From Bacteroidaceae bacterium (GTDB lineage Bacteria > Bacteroidota > Bacteroidia > Bacteroidales > Bacteroidaceae): a DNA stretch of 59,142 nt. The translations under genes were made by a program, and so were the position numbers. The notes under the pieces were generated by a model. The model worked only from the letters and a program-made list of their open reading frames with translations, did no database searches and was not told the origin of the DNA. The DNA lies in the NCBI GenBank assembly GCA_024693505.1, contig JAILKU010000062.1, positions 1 through 59,142 on the forward strand, written 5' to 3'. Shown piece after piece: positions 8,688 through 16,783 of this stretch (positions are counted from its first letter, which is position 1; every line of letters begins with the position of its first letter).

Positions 8688-9299
8688 TCAAAGTTCCACC
8701 TCTGCTTCGCCTTCAGCGGAGGTATCGCTATCCTCTACGACTTCGAAATCTACATACTCCTTCTCTTTCTGACGTCTGTAGTAGAGCAGTCGCAAGGCAT
8801 AGAACAGATCGGAGAAGCCATAGCCGATACAGGCTATTCCCAAGATGAAGAACGGCAGTGAAGCGGATTTCATGGGGTGACATAAAATCAGAATACCTAT
8901 GCAAAGGAGTAGTATGGGCCAGACAAAGACCCACCAATGCAGAGGTGCTACTTTTCGTGCAGATATCAGCGCGGAAAGCTGGTTGGCACCGGCGGCAGCA
9001 ATAAAAATGCCAAGTATATACATTAAGGCCGTCACAAAGACGGCGGGCTTTAGCAGTAAGAGGATGCCCAACATGATGCTGCCTATGCCTACGACTGGGA
9101 AGAAGGGGCGGATGGATTGCCCCTGGGCGTTCGGCATCCAATAGTTAAGAATAGGCATTAAACCTGAAAAGATGAATATTCCACCGATTATCTGAACAAT
9201 CATGGAAGTCATCGATTGTGGATTTGATACCAACAGGCCGCCGATGGCAAACGAGCACAAAGCCCGTATGAAAACAGGGAGGAACGATTTCATCTTCAT
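8688..9299 (-). CDS. DUF308/HdeD-like membrane protein
   Basis: A 203-residue inner membrane protein with about six hydrophobic segments in three pairs (for example FIRALCSFAIGGLLVSNPQS and IVQIIGGIFIFSGLMPILNY) and an acidic cytoplasmic tail (DFEVVEDSDTSAEGEAEVEL). This is the DUF308/HdeD repeat architecture. E. coli HdeD is linked to acid resistance, but the function of Bacteroidetes members is not established. It has its own consensus promoter (9325-9355) and lies 64 bp before the TonB receptor gene, with which it may be co-transcribed. Confidence 0.8.
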   Translation of the reverse strand: MKMKSFLPVFIRALCSFAIGGLLVSNPQSMTSMIVQIIGGIFIFSGLMPILNYWMPNAQGQSIRPFFPVVGIGSIMLGILLLLKPAVFVTALMYILGIFIAAAGANQLSALISARKVAPLHWWVFVWPILLLCIGILILCHPMKSASLPFFILGIACIGYGFSDLFYALRLLYYRRQKEKEYVDFEVVEDSDTSAEGEAEVEL

Positions 9300-9324
9300 T
9301 TCACTTTTATTTCATTTTTACATG

Positions 9325-9355
9325 CAAAATTACATCTTTTTGCTATATTGACAAA
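9325..9355 (-). promoter_or_regulatory. Promoter for the HdeD-like gene
   Basis: On the minus strand TTTG (9355-9352) and TAATTTTG (9332-9325) are separated by 19 nt, matching the Bacteroidetes -33/-7 consensus. The start codon at 9299 is about 25 nt downstream. It is divergent from the kinase promoter 60 bp away. Confidence 0.65.
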
Positions 9356-9417
9356 AAAACAAATACTTTTTTTACAAATTTATCTTTCAGTAAGCAGAAA
9401 AAAAGTGTATCTCGGCC

Positions 9418-9445
9418 TTTGTTTGAAAAAAAAGTTCTATATTTG
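9418..9445 (+). promoter_or_regulatory. Promoter for the sugar kinase gene
   Basis: TATATTTG at 9438-9445 fits the -7 box. A TTTG at 9418-9421 lies 16 nt upstream, slightly closer than usual. The ATG at 9488 is 42 nt downstream. The two divergent promoters share a 190-bp spacer with no visible operator. Confidence 0.5.
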
Positions 9446-9487
9446 CATGGAAAATAAGTATAAACAGTATAAACACCTATAAGTTAT

Positions 9488-10663
9488 ATGCTTTGTCAAG
9501 ACCGCTTCCTTGAGATTTATAAGAAGTTGCCTGAGTCTTTGGCCTTTTGTCCTTATCGCGTTTGCCCCTTGGGTGCTCATTCCGATCACAATTTAGGTAA
9601 AGTGACCGGTCTGGCTATCGACAAGGGCATTTATCTGGCCTACCGGGCGAAACAGAATGGCGTAGTTGAGCTATGTTCCCTACAGTTTGAAAAAAGAGCA
9701 CAGTGGCATGTACGCGAAGTACCGAAATACAAAGAAAATGACTGGGCCGACTATCTGCGTGGAGCTACCCTCAAACTGGGTGAGCGCTATCCTCTGGTGC
9801 GTGGCCTCAGCGGTGTCATTCAAGGTACTCTGCCTATTGGCGGTCTGTCTTCCTCCGCCGCTGTCGTACTGGTCTTTCTTAAAGCGTTGTGTGAGGTAAA
9901 TAACATAAAGCCTGCGCCCAGGGAGCTTATCCAGTGTTCTGTCGAGGCAGAAAATCAGTATGTCGGCGTAAGCAGCGGTAAGCTCGACCAAAGTTGTGAG
10001 GTCTATTGCCGCCGGGACCATCTGCTTTATCTTGACACACAGGATGACCAGTATGAGCTGATTCCTACCAGTCCGGCTATGCCCCCCTATCGCATTGCCA
10101 TCTTCTTCAGCGGTGTGGAGCGAACACTGGCGGGGAGCAAGTTCAATATGCGTGTTGACGAATGCCGGAGTGCCGCCTATGCATTGGCTGCCTATGCCGG
10201 AATGGAATACGGAAAGTTCAAGGAAACGAATATGCGCGACATTCCTCGCGAGGTTTATGAAAAGTATCGTGACCGGCTGCCTAAACCCTGGCAGCTAAGG
10301 GCAGAACACTGGTTCTCCGAGTTTAAACGCGTGGAGCAGGGGGCAGAAGCCTGGCGTCGCGGCGACCTGGAAACTTACGGACGCCTGAGTTTTGAGAGCG
10401 GGTGGAGCAGTATAAACAACTGGGAGACCGGTTCACCGGAATTGAAGGCGCTATATGATATAATGACCCATACGGAGGGCATTTATGGCGGGCGCTTCAG
10501 CGGTGCCGGATTCAAGGGCTGCTGTATGGCTCTTATTGATCCCGCCTATGAGGAAAGTATTTGCAAGTCTGTGACTGAAGAATATCTTAGGGCGTTTCCC
10601 CTCTTAGAGAACAAGTTCTCAATTCATATCTGCCAAAGTGCAGACGGTTTGGTGATAAAATAA
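9488..10663 (+). CDS. GHMP sugar kinase, galacturonokinase-like
   Basis: The 391-residue protein belongs to the galactokinase branch of the GHMP kinases. Sugar-binding motif 1 reads CPYRVCPLGAHSDHNLGKVTG (residues 21-41), where ordinary galactokinases have GRVNLIGEHTDYNGG; the GEH glutamate is Ala here. The ATP loop is PIGGLSSSAAV (about 116-126), the catalytic-Asp motif is SSGKLDQSCEVY (about 160-172), and motif 3 is GGRFSGAGFKGCC (about 334-346). The GAHxDH motif, LRAEHWFSE, SGWSSINNWETG and SGAGFKGCC resemble, as I recall it, plant galacturonokinase more than bacterial GalK. The likely reaction is ATP phosphorylation of a C-1 hydroxyl of galacturonate or a related sugar; galactose is the main alternative. 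A nucleotidyltransferase follows after 32 bp, suggesting salvage to a nucleotide sugar. Confidence 0.75.
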   Translation: MLCQDRFLEIYKKLPESLAFCPYRVCPLGAHSDHNLGKVTGLAIDKGIYLAYRAKQNGVVELCSLQFEKRAQWHVREVPKYKENDWADYLRGATLKLGERYPLVRGLSGVIQGTLPIGGLSSSAAVVLVFLKALCEVNNIKPAPRELIQCSVEAENQYVGVSSGKLDQSCEVYCRRDHLLYLDTQDDQYELIPTSPAMPPYRIAIFFSGVERTLAGSKFNMRVDECRSAAYALAAYAGMEYGKFKETNMRDIPREVYEKYRDRLPKPWQLRAEHWFSEFKRVEQGAEAWRRGDLETYGRLSFESGWSSINNWETGSPELKALYDIMTHTEGIYGGRFSGAGFKGCCMALIDPAYEESICKSVTEEYLRAFPLLENKFSIHICQSADGLVIK

Positions 10664-10695
10664 TTAAATTTCAGCGTTTTTGACCTTTTGATTCT

Positions 10696-11448
10696 ATGAA
10701 ATGTCTCATTCTTGCCGCGGGCTATGCAACCCGCCTTTATCCCCTCACAGAGAATTTTCCCAAACCTCTGCTTCGGGTAGGAGAGAAAACCATATTAGAC
10801 TGGCTCATTGATGATATTGACGGCGCAGGCTTAGTGGATGAGTATATCGTTATATCCAACCACAAGTTTGCCCGGCATTTTCAGGATTGGGCAGGAGGTA
10901 AAAGTCAGAAAATCACTGTTGTGGACGATGGGACATCGACCAACGAAACCCGTCTTGGTGCAGTATGCGACATACAGTTCGCAATAGAACAACTTGGCTT
11001 GGACGACGACTTGTTAGTCATCGCCGGTGACAATCTGCTTGACTTCTCCCTACAAACGTTTGTCCGCTACGGGACTGAGAAAGGTACAAGTTGCGTTATG
11101 CGCTATTACGAACCCAGCGAGCAGAAATTACTTAAATGCGGCGTGGTTACGATAGATGCTGATGACCGTATCCTACGCATGACCGAGAAATCTCCCACGC
11201 CCGAGACGCATTGGGCCTGCCCTCCCTTCTATTATTATACGCGCAAGGATGCTCACCTTGTTCCTCTGGGGATTGCTGCCGGTTGTGGCACAGATGCCCC
11301 TGGCAGCTACATTGCATGGTTGTGCACTCAGGTACCAGTCCACGCAATGGAGATGCCAGGTCAGCGCTACGATATAGGTAACCTGCAAAGTTATGAGCAG
11401 GTTAAGCGTGAGTATCCTTCACGCGTAGCTCATGGTCTCCGGCAGTGA
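10696..11448 (+). CDS. Sugar-1-phosphate nucleotidyltransferase
   Basis: The 250-residue enzyme starts MKCLILAAGYATRLYPLT and continues FPKPLLRV, the signature of nucleotidyltransferases of the RmlA/GalU/GlmU-N type (LAAGxxTR, then PKPLL). AGDNLLDF (about residues 113-120) supplies the metal-binding Asp. It joins a sugar-1-phosphate with an NTP. It is somewhat shorter than RmlA (about 290 residues) and has no C-terminal acyltransferase repeat. Its position 32 bp after the galacturonokinase-like gene, same strand, suggests that it activates that kinase's product. The sugar and the nucleotide cannot be read from sequence. Its last 47 bp overlap the 3' end of the convergent rhamnosidase gene. 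Confidence 0.8.
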   Translation: MKCLILAAGYATRLYPLTENFPKPLLRVGEKTILDWLIDDIDGAGLVDEYIVISNHKFARHFQDWAGGKSQKITVVDDGTSTNETRLGAVCDIQFAIEQLGLDDDLLVIAGDNLLDFSLQTFVRYGTEKGTSCVMRYYEPSEQKLLKCGVVTIDADDRILRMTEKSPTPETHWACPPFYYYTRKDAHLVPLGIAAGCGTDAPGSYIAWLCTQVPVHAMEMPGQRYDIGNLQSYEQVKREYPSRVAHGLRQ

Positions 11449-13612
11449 GCGCTCTCACACGTTCTTTTGTCTGGCCATAGGGTAAGACAACTTGTGCCGC
11501 ACAGCCTGCAGGAATGTGAACCCGCAGGATAAATTCTCCATTTTCCCTGCGGAATGAAGCTGAGACATTGCCTTTTACAGTTGGTACACGAATGTCTGCA
11601 TACCTCAAGTTGCCGGGCTGAGGTTGGATAATCAGTCGTTTCCAGCCAGGCTCCAGCGGGCGAATGCCCATAAGCCAGCGTGGAATGATATTGGCGGGAG
11701 CTGCTCCCCAAGCATGATTCCAGTCGAGGTTCGGCTTGAATTGTGCATCCCATGCTTCCCAGGTAATTGTAGAACCATGCCGAATCATGTTGTACCAGCT
11801 ACGGCTATCCGTGGCGGTAAGTAGCTGCAGGGCATAGTTGTCCAATCCGCCCCGATACAGTGCTTCGAGCAGGAACTGAGCGCCATAGACGCTACAGGCC
11901 ATGCCGCGTGATTGGATGTGCTGCAGAACGCGAGATATCTGCTTTGCGGGTACCATATCAAAGGCCAGGGGAAACATACTGGCGTGCAAGGAATGGTGCT
12001 CAGTGGTGAGTCCGTCGCGATACCATCCGTTCTTCTTGTCAAAAAGCAATTTGTTTGCTGTTTGCTTTACTTGTTCTGCCTCTTGGGCGAAGAGCGTCTG
12101 ATCAGCCTGCCTTCCCAAAGCCTCTGCTATAAGCGACATTAGGCGCAGTGCCTCGTAGTGGTAGGCATTTACAACGGTGTTGTAGTCCTCAAGCACATAG
12201 CCGTCTGCTTCGCCAGGTTCTTCTTTTCCTATGCCAAGGGCACCACTCTGCGGCCAGTCCACAATGTCGCGGATCTGCTTTCCGTAATAACCGCATGCCT
12301 TGAGGAGTTCAGGCGTCTGCTGTTTAGTGCGTGTGCTGATGAGGCCTGTAGAATCCTGCAGGGCCAGGAGGGTGCGGGCTTTCAGAATGTCGTAGTCCTT
12401 CTGAATGAGTGCAGGGTCACCCGTATATAAATAGTCGTTCCAAGCCAGCAAGACGGCTTGCAGAATCCATTCGGTAGGCCAAGTTGCGTTGTGGCACAGG
12501 TAATCTGTCGTGTATCGGCCCATCGTATGTTCACGATCCGTGCAATAATGCCCCAGCTGGTTGATGATGGCATCGGCCTCGTAGGGGATGCGCTCACGGT
12601 CGCCATCGACATATACTCCGGCAAAGGTTGTGGCCTTTATGCTGTATCGGCAGAGATCCCAGACCTGATTCAGCACAGAATCCGAGCTATGGAAGTATGA
12701 GGCATCCTCATCCCAGGCATAGTGTACCATTTGCCTTTCTGCTCGTTTCAGGCTTGCCACACTCCCCTCCACCTCGACATAGCGGAAGGGATAGACCTCG
12801 CCTATATAATCTGGCATAAGGACCGGTCGGACATCTGTACCCTCTGGCTTTATCATAGCATTCCGCCCGTCTGGACGGAAGACAAGCCGGTAGGTGTCAA
12901 GGCCCTTGTGGACAGGCAGGCTGTATTGCGTAAAGCGGATACTGCCGCCTGGCTTTTGGTTGACGCGTCCACCCTGTTCTGCCTCACCCAGACGGATAGT
13001 CAGTGTATCATCTGAGGCACTCTCGATGGTCAGTTCCAGTTGTCCGTATGCAGCCTTACCAAAGTCAACCATCCACAGCCCGTCGCTCCGTTTGTTAACA
13101 GAGACTGGCTCCTGCCTTGTCTTGCGGAGTGGGGAACGGGGAAACGATGCGTCGAGTTTGCGGGCTGTGAGAAACTGTTGTGGGCGGGCATAGCCGGAAA
13201 TCTTCCCGTCCGGGTCTGTTACGCGCACCGTCCAATAATATACAGTTGATGGTTGCAATGCTTTTCCACTGCAGACAATCCCAGTCGTCTGGTCGTCCTC
13301 TACATCGCCACTATCCCACACATCAGCCTTTCCCTCGTTGAGAAGTTCGGTCTTCGATGCCATAAGGATGCGATAGGCCTTTTGATCGCTTAATCCCTCA
13401 GGCAGTTCCCAAGCCAGATACGGGTGTTCAGAGTTTATTGTGCTGACCTGAAAGTAATCAGTTTGTCCCCTACGCCATGATTCCTGAACTTGTGACAGAG
13501 TGGCCGACGTATGGTATCCACCCTTATAGACGCTTCGGGTATCGGTCAGCAGGTCTGTACTGAGGTTGTGAGGGACGCTGCCGATTATCAGGATAAGAAG
13601 AAGTGCATTCAT
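11402..13612 (-). CDS. GH78 alpha-L-rhamnosidase (first copy)
   Basis: A 736-residue protein of glycoside hydrolase family 78. An Ig-like N-terminal domain (NSEHPYLAWELP onward) is followed by a beta-sandwich and an (alpha/alpha)6 barrel. The barrel contains YVDGDRERIPYEADA (about residues 343-357), corresponding to the DxPQRxER catalytic-acid motif of the family, and GSTITWEAWDAQF (about 632-644), the second catalytic region. The N-terminus (MNALLLILIIGSVPHNLS) is hydrophobic and probably a signal peptide. It is the last gene of a seven-gene operon, 34 bp after the NamZ-like gene. It releases terminal alpha-L-rhamnose, for example from pectin or glycosides. The true substrate is not shown. 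Confidence 0.85.
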   Translation of the reverse strand: MNALLLILIIGSVPHNLSTDLLTDTRSVYKGGYHTSATLSQVQESWRRGQTDYFQVSTINSEHPYLAWELPEGLSDQKAYRILMASKTELLNEGKADVWDSGDVEDDQTTGIVCSGKALQPSTVYYWTVRVTDPDGKISGYARPQQFLTARKLDASFPRSPLRKTRQEPVSVNKRSDGLWMVDFGKAAYGQLELTIESASDDTLTIRLGEAEQGGRVNQKPGGSIRFTQYSLPVHKGLDTYRLVFRPDGRNAMIKPEGTDVRPVLMPDYIGEVYPFRYVEVEGSVASLKRAERQMVHYAWDEDASYFHSSDSVLNQVWDLCRYSIKATTFAGVYVDGDRERIPYEADAIINQLGHYCTDREHTMGRYTTDYLCHNATWPTEWILQAVLLAWNDYLYTGDPALIQKDYDILKARTLLALQDSTGLISTRTKQQTPELLKACGYYGKQIRDIVDWPQSGALGIGKEEPGEADGYVLEDYNTVVNAYHYEALRLMSLIAEALGRQADQTLFAQEAEQVKQTANKLLFDKKNGWYRDGLTTEHHSLHASMFPLAFDMVPAKQISRVLQHIQSRGMACSVYGAQFLLEALYRGGLDNYALQLLTATDSRSWYNMIRHGSTITWEAWDAQFKPNLDWNHAWGAAPANIIPRWLMGIRPLEPGWKRLIIQPQPGNLRYADIRVPTVKGNVSASFRRENGEFILRVHIPAGCAAQVVLPYGQTKERVRALTAGDHELRVKDTHA

Positions 13613-13646
13613 ATTTATTTTTGTGTTATAATTAAGTCAAAATCAT

Positions 13647-14924
13647 TTACTTCCTGTATAAGTAATATTTCTTGGAAAGCTGGCGGAAGGTCTCCACATC
13701 CTTTTCCCAATAGGGACGCACATCCTCCCAACTGTGTCGTGCAGCAAAACGCTTGCGTATTTCGCGCGAACCGCACACCACGTCGAACATCCTGAGTCTG
13801 TTTTCCTCTGCTACGCGGAAGAGAGCATGCTCAGGCCACAGTCGCGCCACTTCCTGTGCCACAAGGAACTGAATAGGAGTAAGTGGCGCTCGAGCATAAT
13901 CCGTAAAATGCACCTGTACCCCCTGTACCTGTTCGCCCTGCATGGCTGCGTAGAAGGGTTTGGCATAGATAGGACGAAAGACAATGCCAGGCAGTTTCAA
14001 GGCGTTCATTGCCTCGGCCAGCTTACCGGCATCCACCCACGGAGCTGCAAACATCTGAAAAGGAAGGGTGTAGCCCACACCGATGCTCATATAGCTGAAT
14101 TCGCCCATGATGCCACTCATGGGATATCCCACAGCGGAACAGGGTTGTGGAATGTGAGGCGAAGGTGGTATCCATTGCAATCCCGTATCGGCATACGTCA
14201 TGTCGCGACTCCAGCCTTTCATCTTGATAACGGACAGACGGCAAGTTCGCCCATCTCCTAATAAGTGCTCGCCATTCAGCAGCAAAGCCAACTCGCCGCA
14301 GGTAAGGCCATAGACATAGGGGATGGGGAACTGACTGACGAACGATGTGCAATCCGGTTCGGTAAGACAACCCTCCACTTTGAGCCCGCCCAGCGGATTG
14401 GGTCTGTCCAGCACCATGAATTCGATGCCAGCCTCGGCAGCGGCATCCATGGCGAGTCCCATTGTGCTGATATAGGTAAAGGAGCGGCATCCGATATCCT
14501 GTATGTCATAAACAAGCACATCAATGCCTTGCAGCATTTCTTTCGTTGGCTTTCGGGATGCACCATAGAGCGAATAGACGGGCACGCCTGTCAGTACGTC
14601 CCGGTTGTCTTGAACGTGATCTCCAGCATGCATATTTCCCCTCACGCCATGCTCCGGCCCGAAGAGTGCTACCAATTCCACGCCTGGTGCCTCGTAGAGC
14701 AGATCAATAGTTGAGCGGAGTGCGTTATCCACTCCAGTAGGATTCGTTATCAGCCCCACGCGCTTGCCTTGCAGCGGACGGAAGTGCTGTCCCTTCAGCA
14801 CCTCAATGCCTGTCCATACGCGTATCTTACCAGCTTGCGCAGACACAGTCCATAGCAGGCCCAGGAGGCAAGCCCATATCCATCGCGATATACCTGTTCG
14901 TCTTTCCATTGTCCTTATCCTCAT
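13647..14924 (-). CDS. namZ: DUF1343/NamZ-type exo-beta-N-acetylmuramidase
   Basis: The 425-residue protein has a signal peptide (RWIWACLLGLLWTVSAQA) and a full DUF1343 (GH171) domain: GKRVGLITNPTGVD, LFGPEHGVRG, VYDIQDIGCRSFTYISTM, DRPNPLGG and SIGVGYTLPFQMFAAPWVD. NamZ of Bacillus removes MurNAc from the non-reducing end of peptidoglycan fragments, and Bacteroidetes homologues are usually annotated after it. Its ATG overlaps the stop of the upstream gene in an ATGA, which fixes the start at 14924 and implies translational coupling. In an operon with sialic acid genes it may process cell-wall or glycan amino-sugar fragments in the periplasm. The specificity is inferred from the family. Confidence 0.8.
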   Translation of the reverse strand: MRIRTMERRTGISRWIWACLLGLLWTVSAQAGKIRVWTGIEVLKGQHFRPLQGKRVGLITNPTGVDNALRSTIDLLYEAPGVELVALFGPEHGVRGNMHAGDHVQDNRDVLTGVPVYSLYGASRKPTKEMLQGIDVLVYDIQDIGCRSFTYISTMGLAMDAAAEAGIEFMVLDRPNPLGGLKVEGCLTEPDCTSFVSQFPIPYVYGLTCGELALLLNGEHLLGDGRTCRLSVIKMKGWSRDMTYADTGLQWIPPSPHIPQPCSAVGYPMSGIMGEFSYMSIGVGYTLPFQMFAAPWVDAGKLAEAMNALKLPGIVFRPIYAKPFYAAMQGEQVQGVQVHFTDYARAPLTPIQFLVAQEVARLWPEHALFRVAEENRLRMFDVVCGSREIRKRFAARHSWEDVRPYWEKDVETFRQLSKKYYLYRK

Positions 14925-16783
14925 TTCTTTTGTGCTTGCAGTAGTACGACTTTTCCCTCGGTATTCGTGAAGAGAATCTTGCCGTGACCCAGGGGAACCA
15001 CGGTATTGGTAAGCGAATTGCCGTTCTTATGCTTCCATAGCAGACGTCCCGTGCACCCTTCGAGGGCAAGTACATAGCCGTCGTTCGTGCTCGAATAGAC
15101 AATACCATCTCGCTCGGGTAACATAGAGGGAGCATGCTCGTATCCGATGCCTGCATCTGTGGCCCATAATTGTTGAGGTTCGTCGACCTGAGTGGCGTAG
15201 CATACAATGCTGTCTTGCATGGTCTTGGCATAGAGACGTTCCCCGTCCTGAGACATGCCCAGACTCTCGCGCACCTTACTCTGGAATGTGCGCCAGACTG
15301 TTTCGCCGGTCTGAAGATTGATGCTCGTCATTGCACGCTGCGGATCAACGATGAAGACGCGTCCGTCATGGCTCACAGGCCAAACCTGGGCTGGAGAGAA
15401 ATGCATTCTGGTCAGTCCGCCTGTCCAGCGCCACAACTCATGCCCGTCGGACCGGCACAGGCAGTAGAGCGTGTTGTCCCACGCACCGAAGATGACACGG
15501 TCGGGCAGCACCAGCGGTCGGGTCATCACATAACCGCGCAGACCGTTGTATGTCCATAGTACCCTTCCCTGCTTGACGTCGATAGCACGGAACGTGGAGT
15601 CGCTGGCGCCGATATAAGCCACTCCGTCCTCAATGGCAACACTGCCCAGTACGGGCTGGCGGGCCTCTACTTTCCACAACAAGTGTCCATTGCGGGCCGA
15701 GAGTGCATATATGTTGTGGTCAGCCGAGCCGAAGACAACGATGCCTCGCCATGCAGTAGGCCCGCCGATAACCCGATGCCCGGCCTTGAAGTCCCAAAGT
15801 TTGCGTCCGTCCTTCAATCTGAAAGCTTGCACATGTCCCTCATCGTCTCCCACGAAGACGCGGCCCTTCTCAACGCATGGAGCGCTGTATATGGCAGCTC
15901 CGGCCTGAGCGGCCCATAGCTCGCGAACCAGTGGATACTGCTCGTTTATGCTATAGTCGGGATAAGCATCCGCATGTCCCCGGGGATCGTAATCGGCCTG
16001 CTGCATGGTAAAGGCTCTTACGAATTGCTTTTCCTCGCCTACCCGCTGAACGTATGATCTGATCTCTCGTTCATCCACTTCATAGATGCCGTAACCGGGC
16101 AGCCCGTCATCGTCTGGCAGGTTGCTGCGCATCAGGATGCCCGGCATACCGTCATATCGCAGGTCGGGCCGTATGGCGTGGTAGTGCCCGCCGATAAAGA
16201 GTCGCACATTGCCCGGCTTTCGCAGTGCATCCGTCACGTCATACCAGTTATCGACGTCACCGTCCATCAGCGGATAGTGTGTCACGATGATGGCAGGCTG
16301 GTCGCGATGTGCCTCCAGGTCCTGGCGTGCCCACTCCGTCACGAATGGCGAGACGTGTCCGTAGGCCATCTTCAGCAGCGGGCCGGTGTTGAACAGGAGG
16401 AACCGGACGCCACCGTAGTCGAAGGCGTAGTATTCGGGCCCGAAGATACGGCTGTATGCCGTGCAGCCCGACTCGCTCCATGTAGTCTCGTGATTGCCCA
16501 TGCATACATGGTATGGCATCTCCAGGCGATCCAGACAGTTCCTCACTTCCTGCAACATGCGACTATCGCCTTGCTCCGTCAGGTCGCCTGTCACCAGGAC
16601 GAAGTCTATGCCCGCAGTTTTGTTTATCTGGTCTATGCTCTTGAGTAAAGCCTCCGTAGGACCTGTGCCGTTCGGGTTGAGGTGTATGTCGGTGAGCTGG
16701 GCAAAGCGGAAGGGCTTCACCTCGGCACGGCTGCTCAGGCAGAGGAGCAGCAGGAGGACAGGCATGATTCGTATTCTCTTCAT
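14921..16783 (-). CDS. Calcineurin-like phosphoesterase fused to a beta-propeller
   Basis: This 620-residue exported protein begins MKRIRIMPVLLLLLCLSSRA. Residues 25-260 carry a metallophosphoesterase domain with its motifs in order: QLTDIHLN (D-x-H), VTGDLTEQG (GD), MGNHETTW (GNHE), IVTHYPLMDG and IGGHYHAI (GHxH). Residues 300-615 are PQQ/Trp-like propeller repeats (KLWDFKAGHRV, LLWKVEARQPV, VLWTYNGLRG, ELWRWTGGLT). The phosphoesterase could hydrolyse phosphomonoesters or diesters, and the propeller may bind a polymer or partner. Both ends overlap neighbouring genes by 4 bp (ATGA), so it is translated as part of the sialic acid operon. The substrate is unknown. Confidence 0.8.
   Translation of the reverse strand: MKRIRIMPVLLLLLCLSSRAEVKPFRFAQLTDIHLNPNGTGPTEALLKSIDQINKTAGIDFVLVTGDLTEQGDSRMLQEVRNCLDRLEMPYHVCMGNHETTWSESGCTAYSRIFGPEYYAFDYGGVRFLLFNTGPLLKMAYGHVSPFVTEWARQDLEAHRDQPAIIVTHYPLMDGDVDNWYDVTDALRKPGNVRLFIGGHYHAIRPDLRYDGMPGILMRSNLPDDDGLPGYGIYEVDEREIRSYVQRVGEEKQFVRAFTMQQADYDPRGHADAYPDYSINEQYPLVRELWAAQAGAAIYSAPCVEKGRVFVGDDEGHVQAFRLKDGRKLWDFKAGHRVIGGPTAWRGIVVFGSADHNIYALSARNGHLLWKVEARQPVLGSVAIEDGVAYIGASDSTFRAIDVKQGRVLWTYNGLRGYVMTRPLVLPDRVIFGAWDNTLYCLCRSDGHELWRWTGGLTRMHFSPAQVWPVSHDGRVFIVDPQRAMTSINLQTGETVWRTFQSKVRESLGMSQDGERLYAKTMQDSIVCYATQVDEPQQLWATDAGIGYEHAPSMLPERDGIVYSSTNDGYVLALEGCTGRLLWKHKNGNSLTNTVVPLGHGKILFTNTEGKVVLLQAQKK

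Noticed and set aside
10664..10695. A separate promoter for the nucleotidyltransferase
   Set aside because: The 32-bp spacer has TTTTG strings but no TAnnTTTG at a useful distance; co-transcription is simpler.
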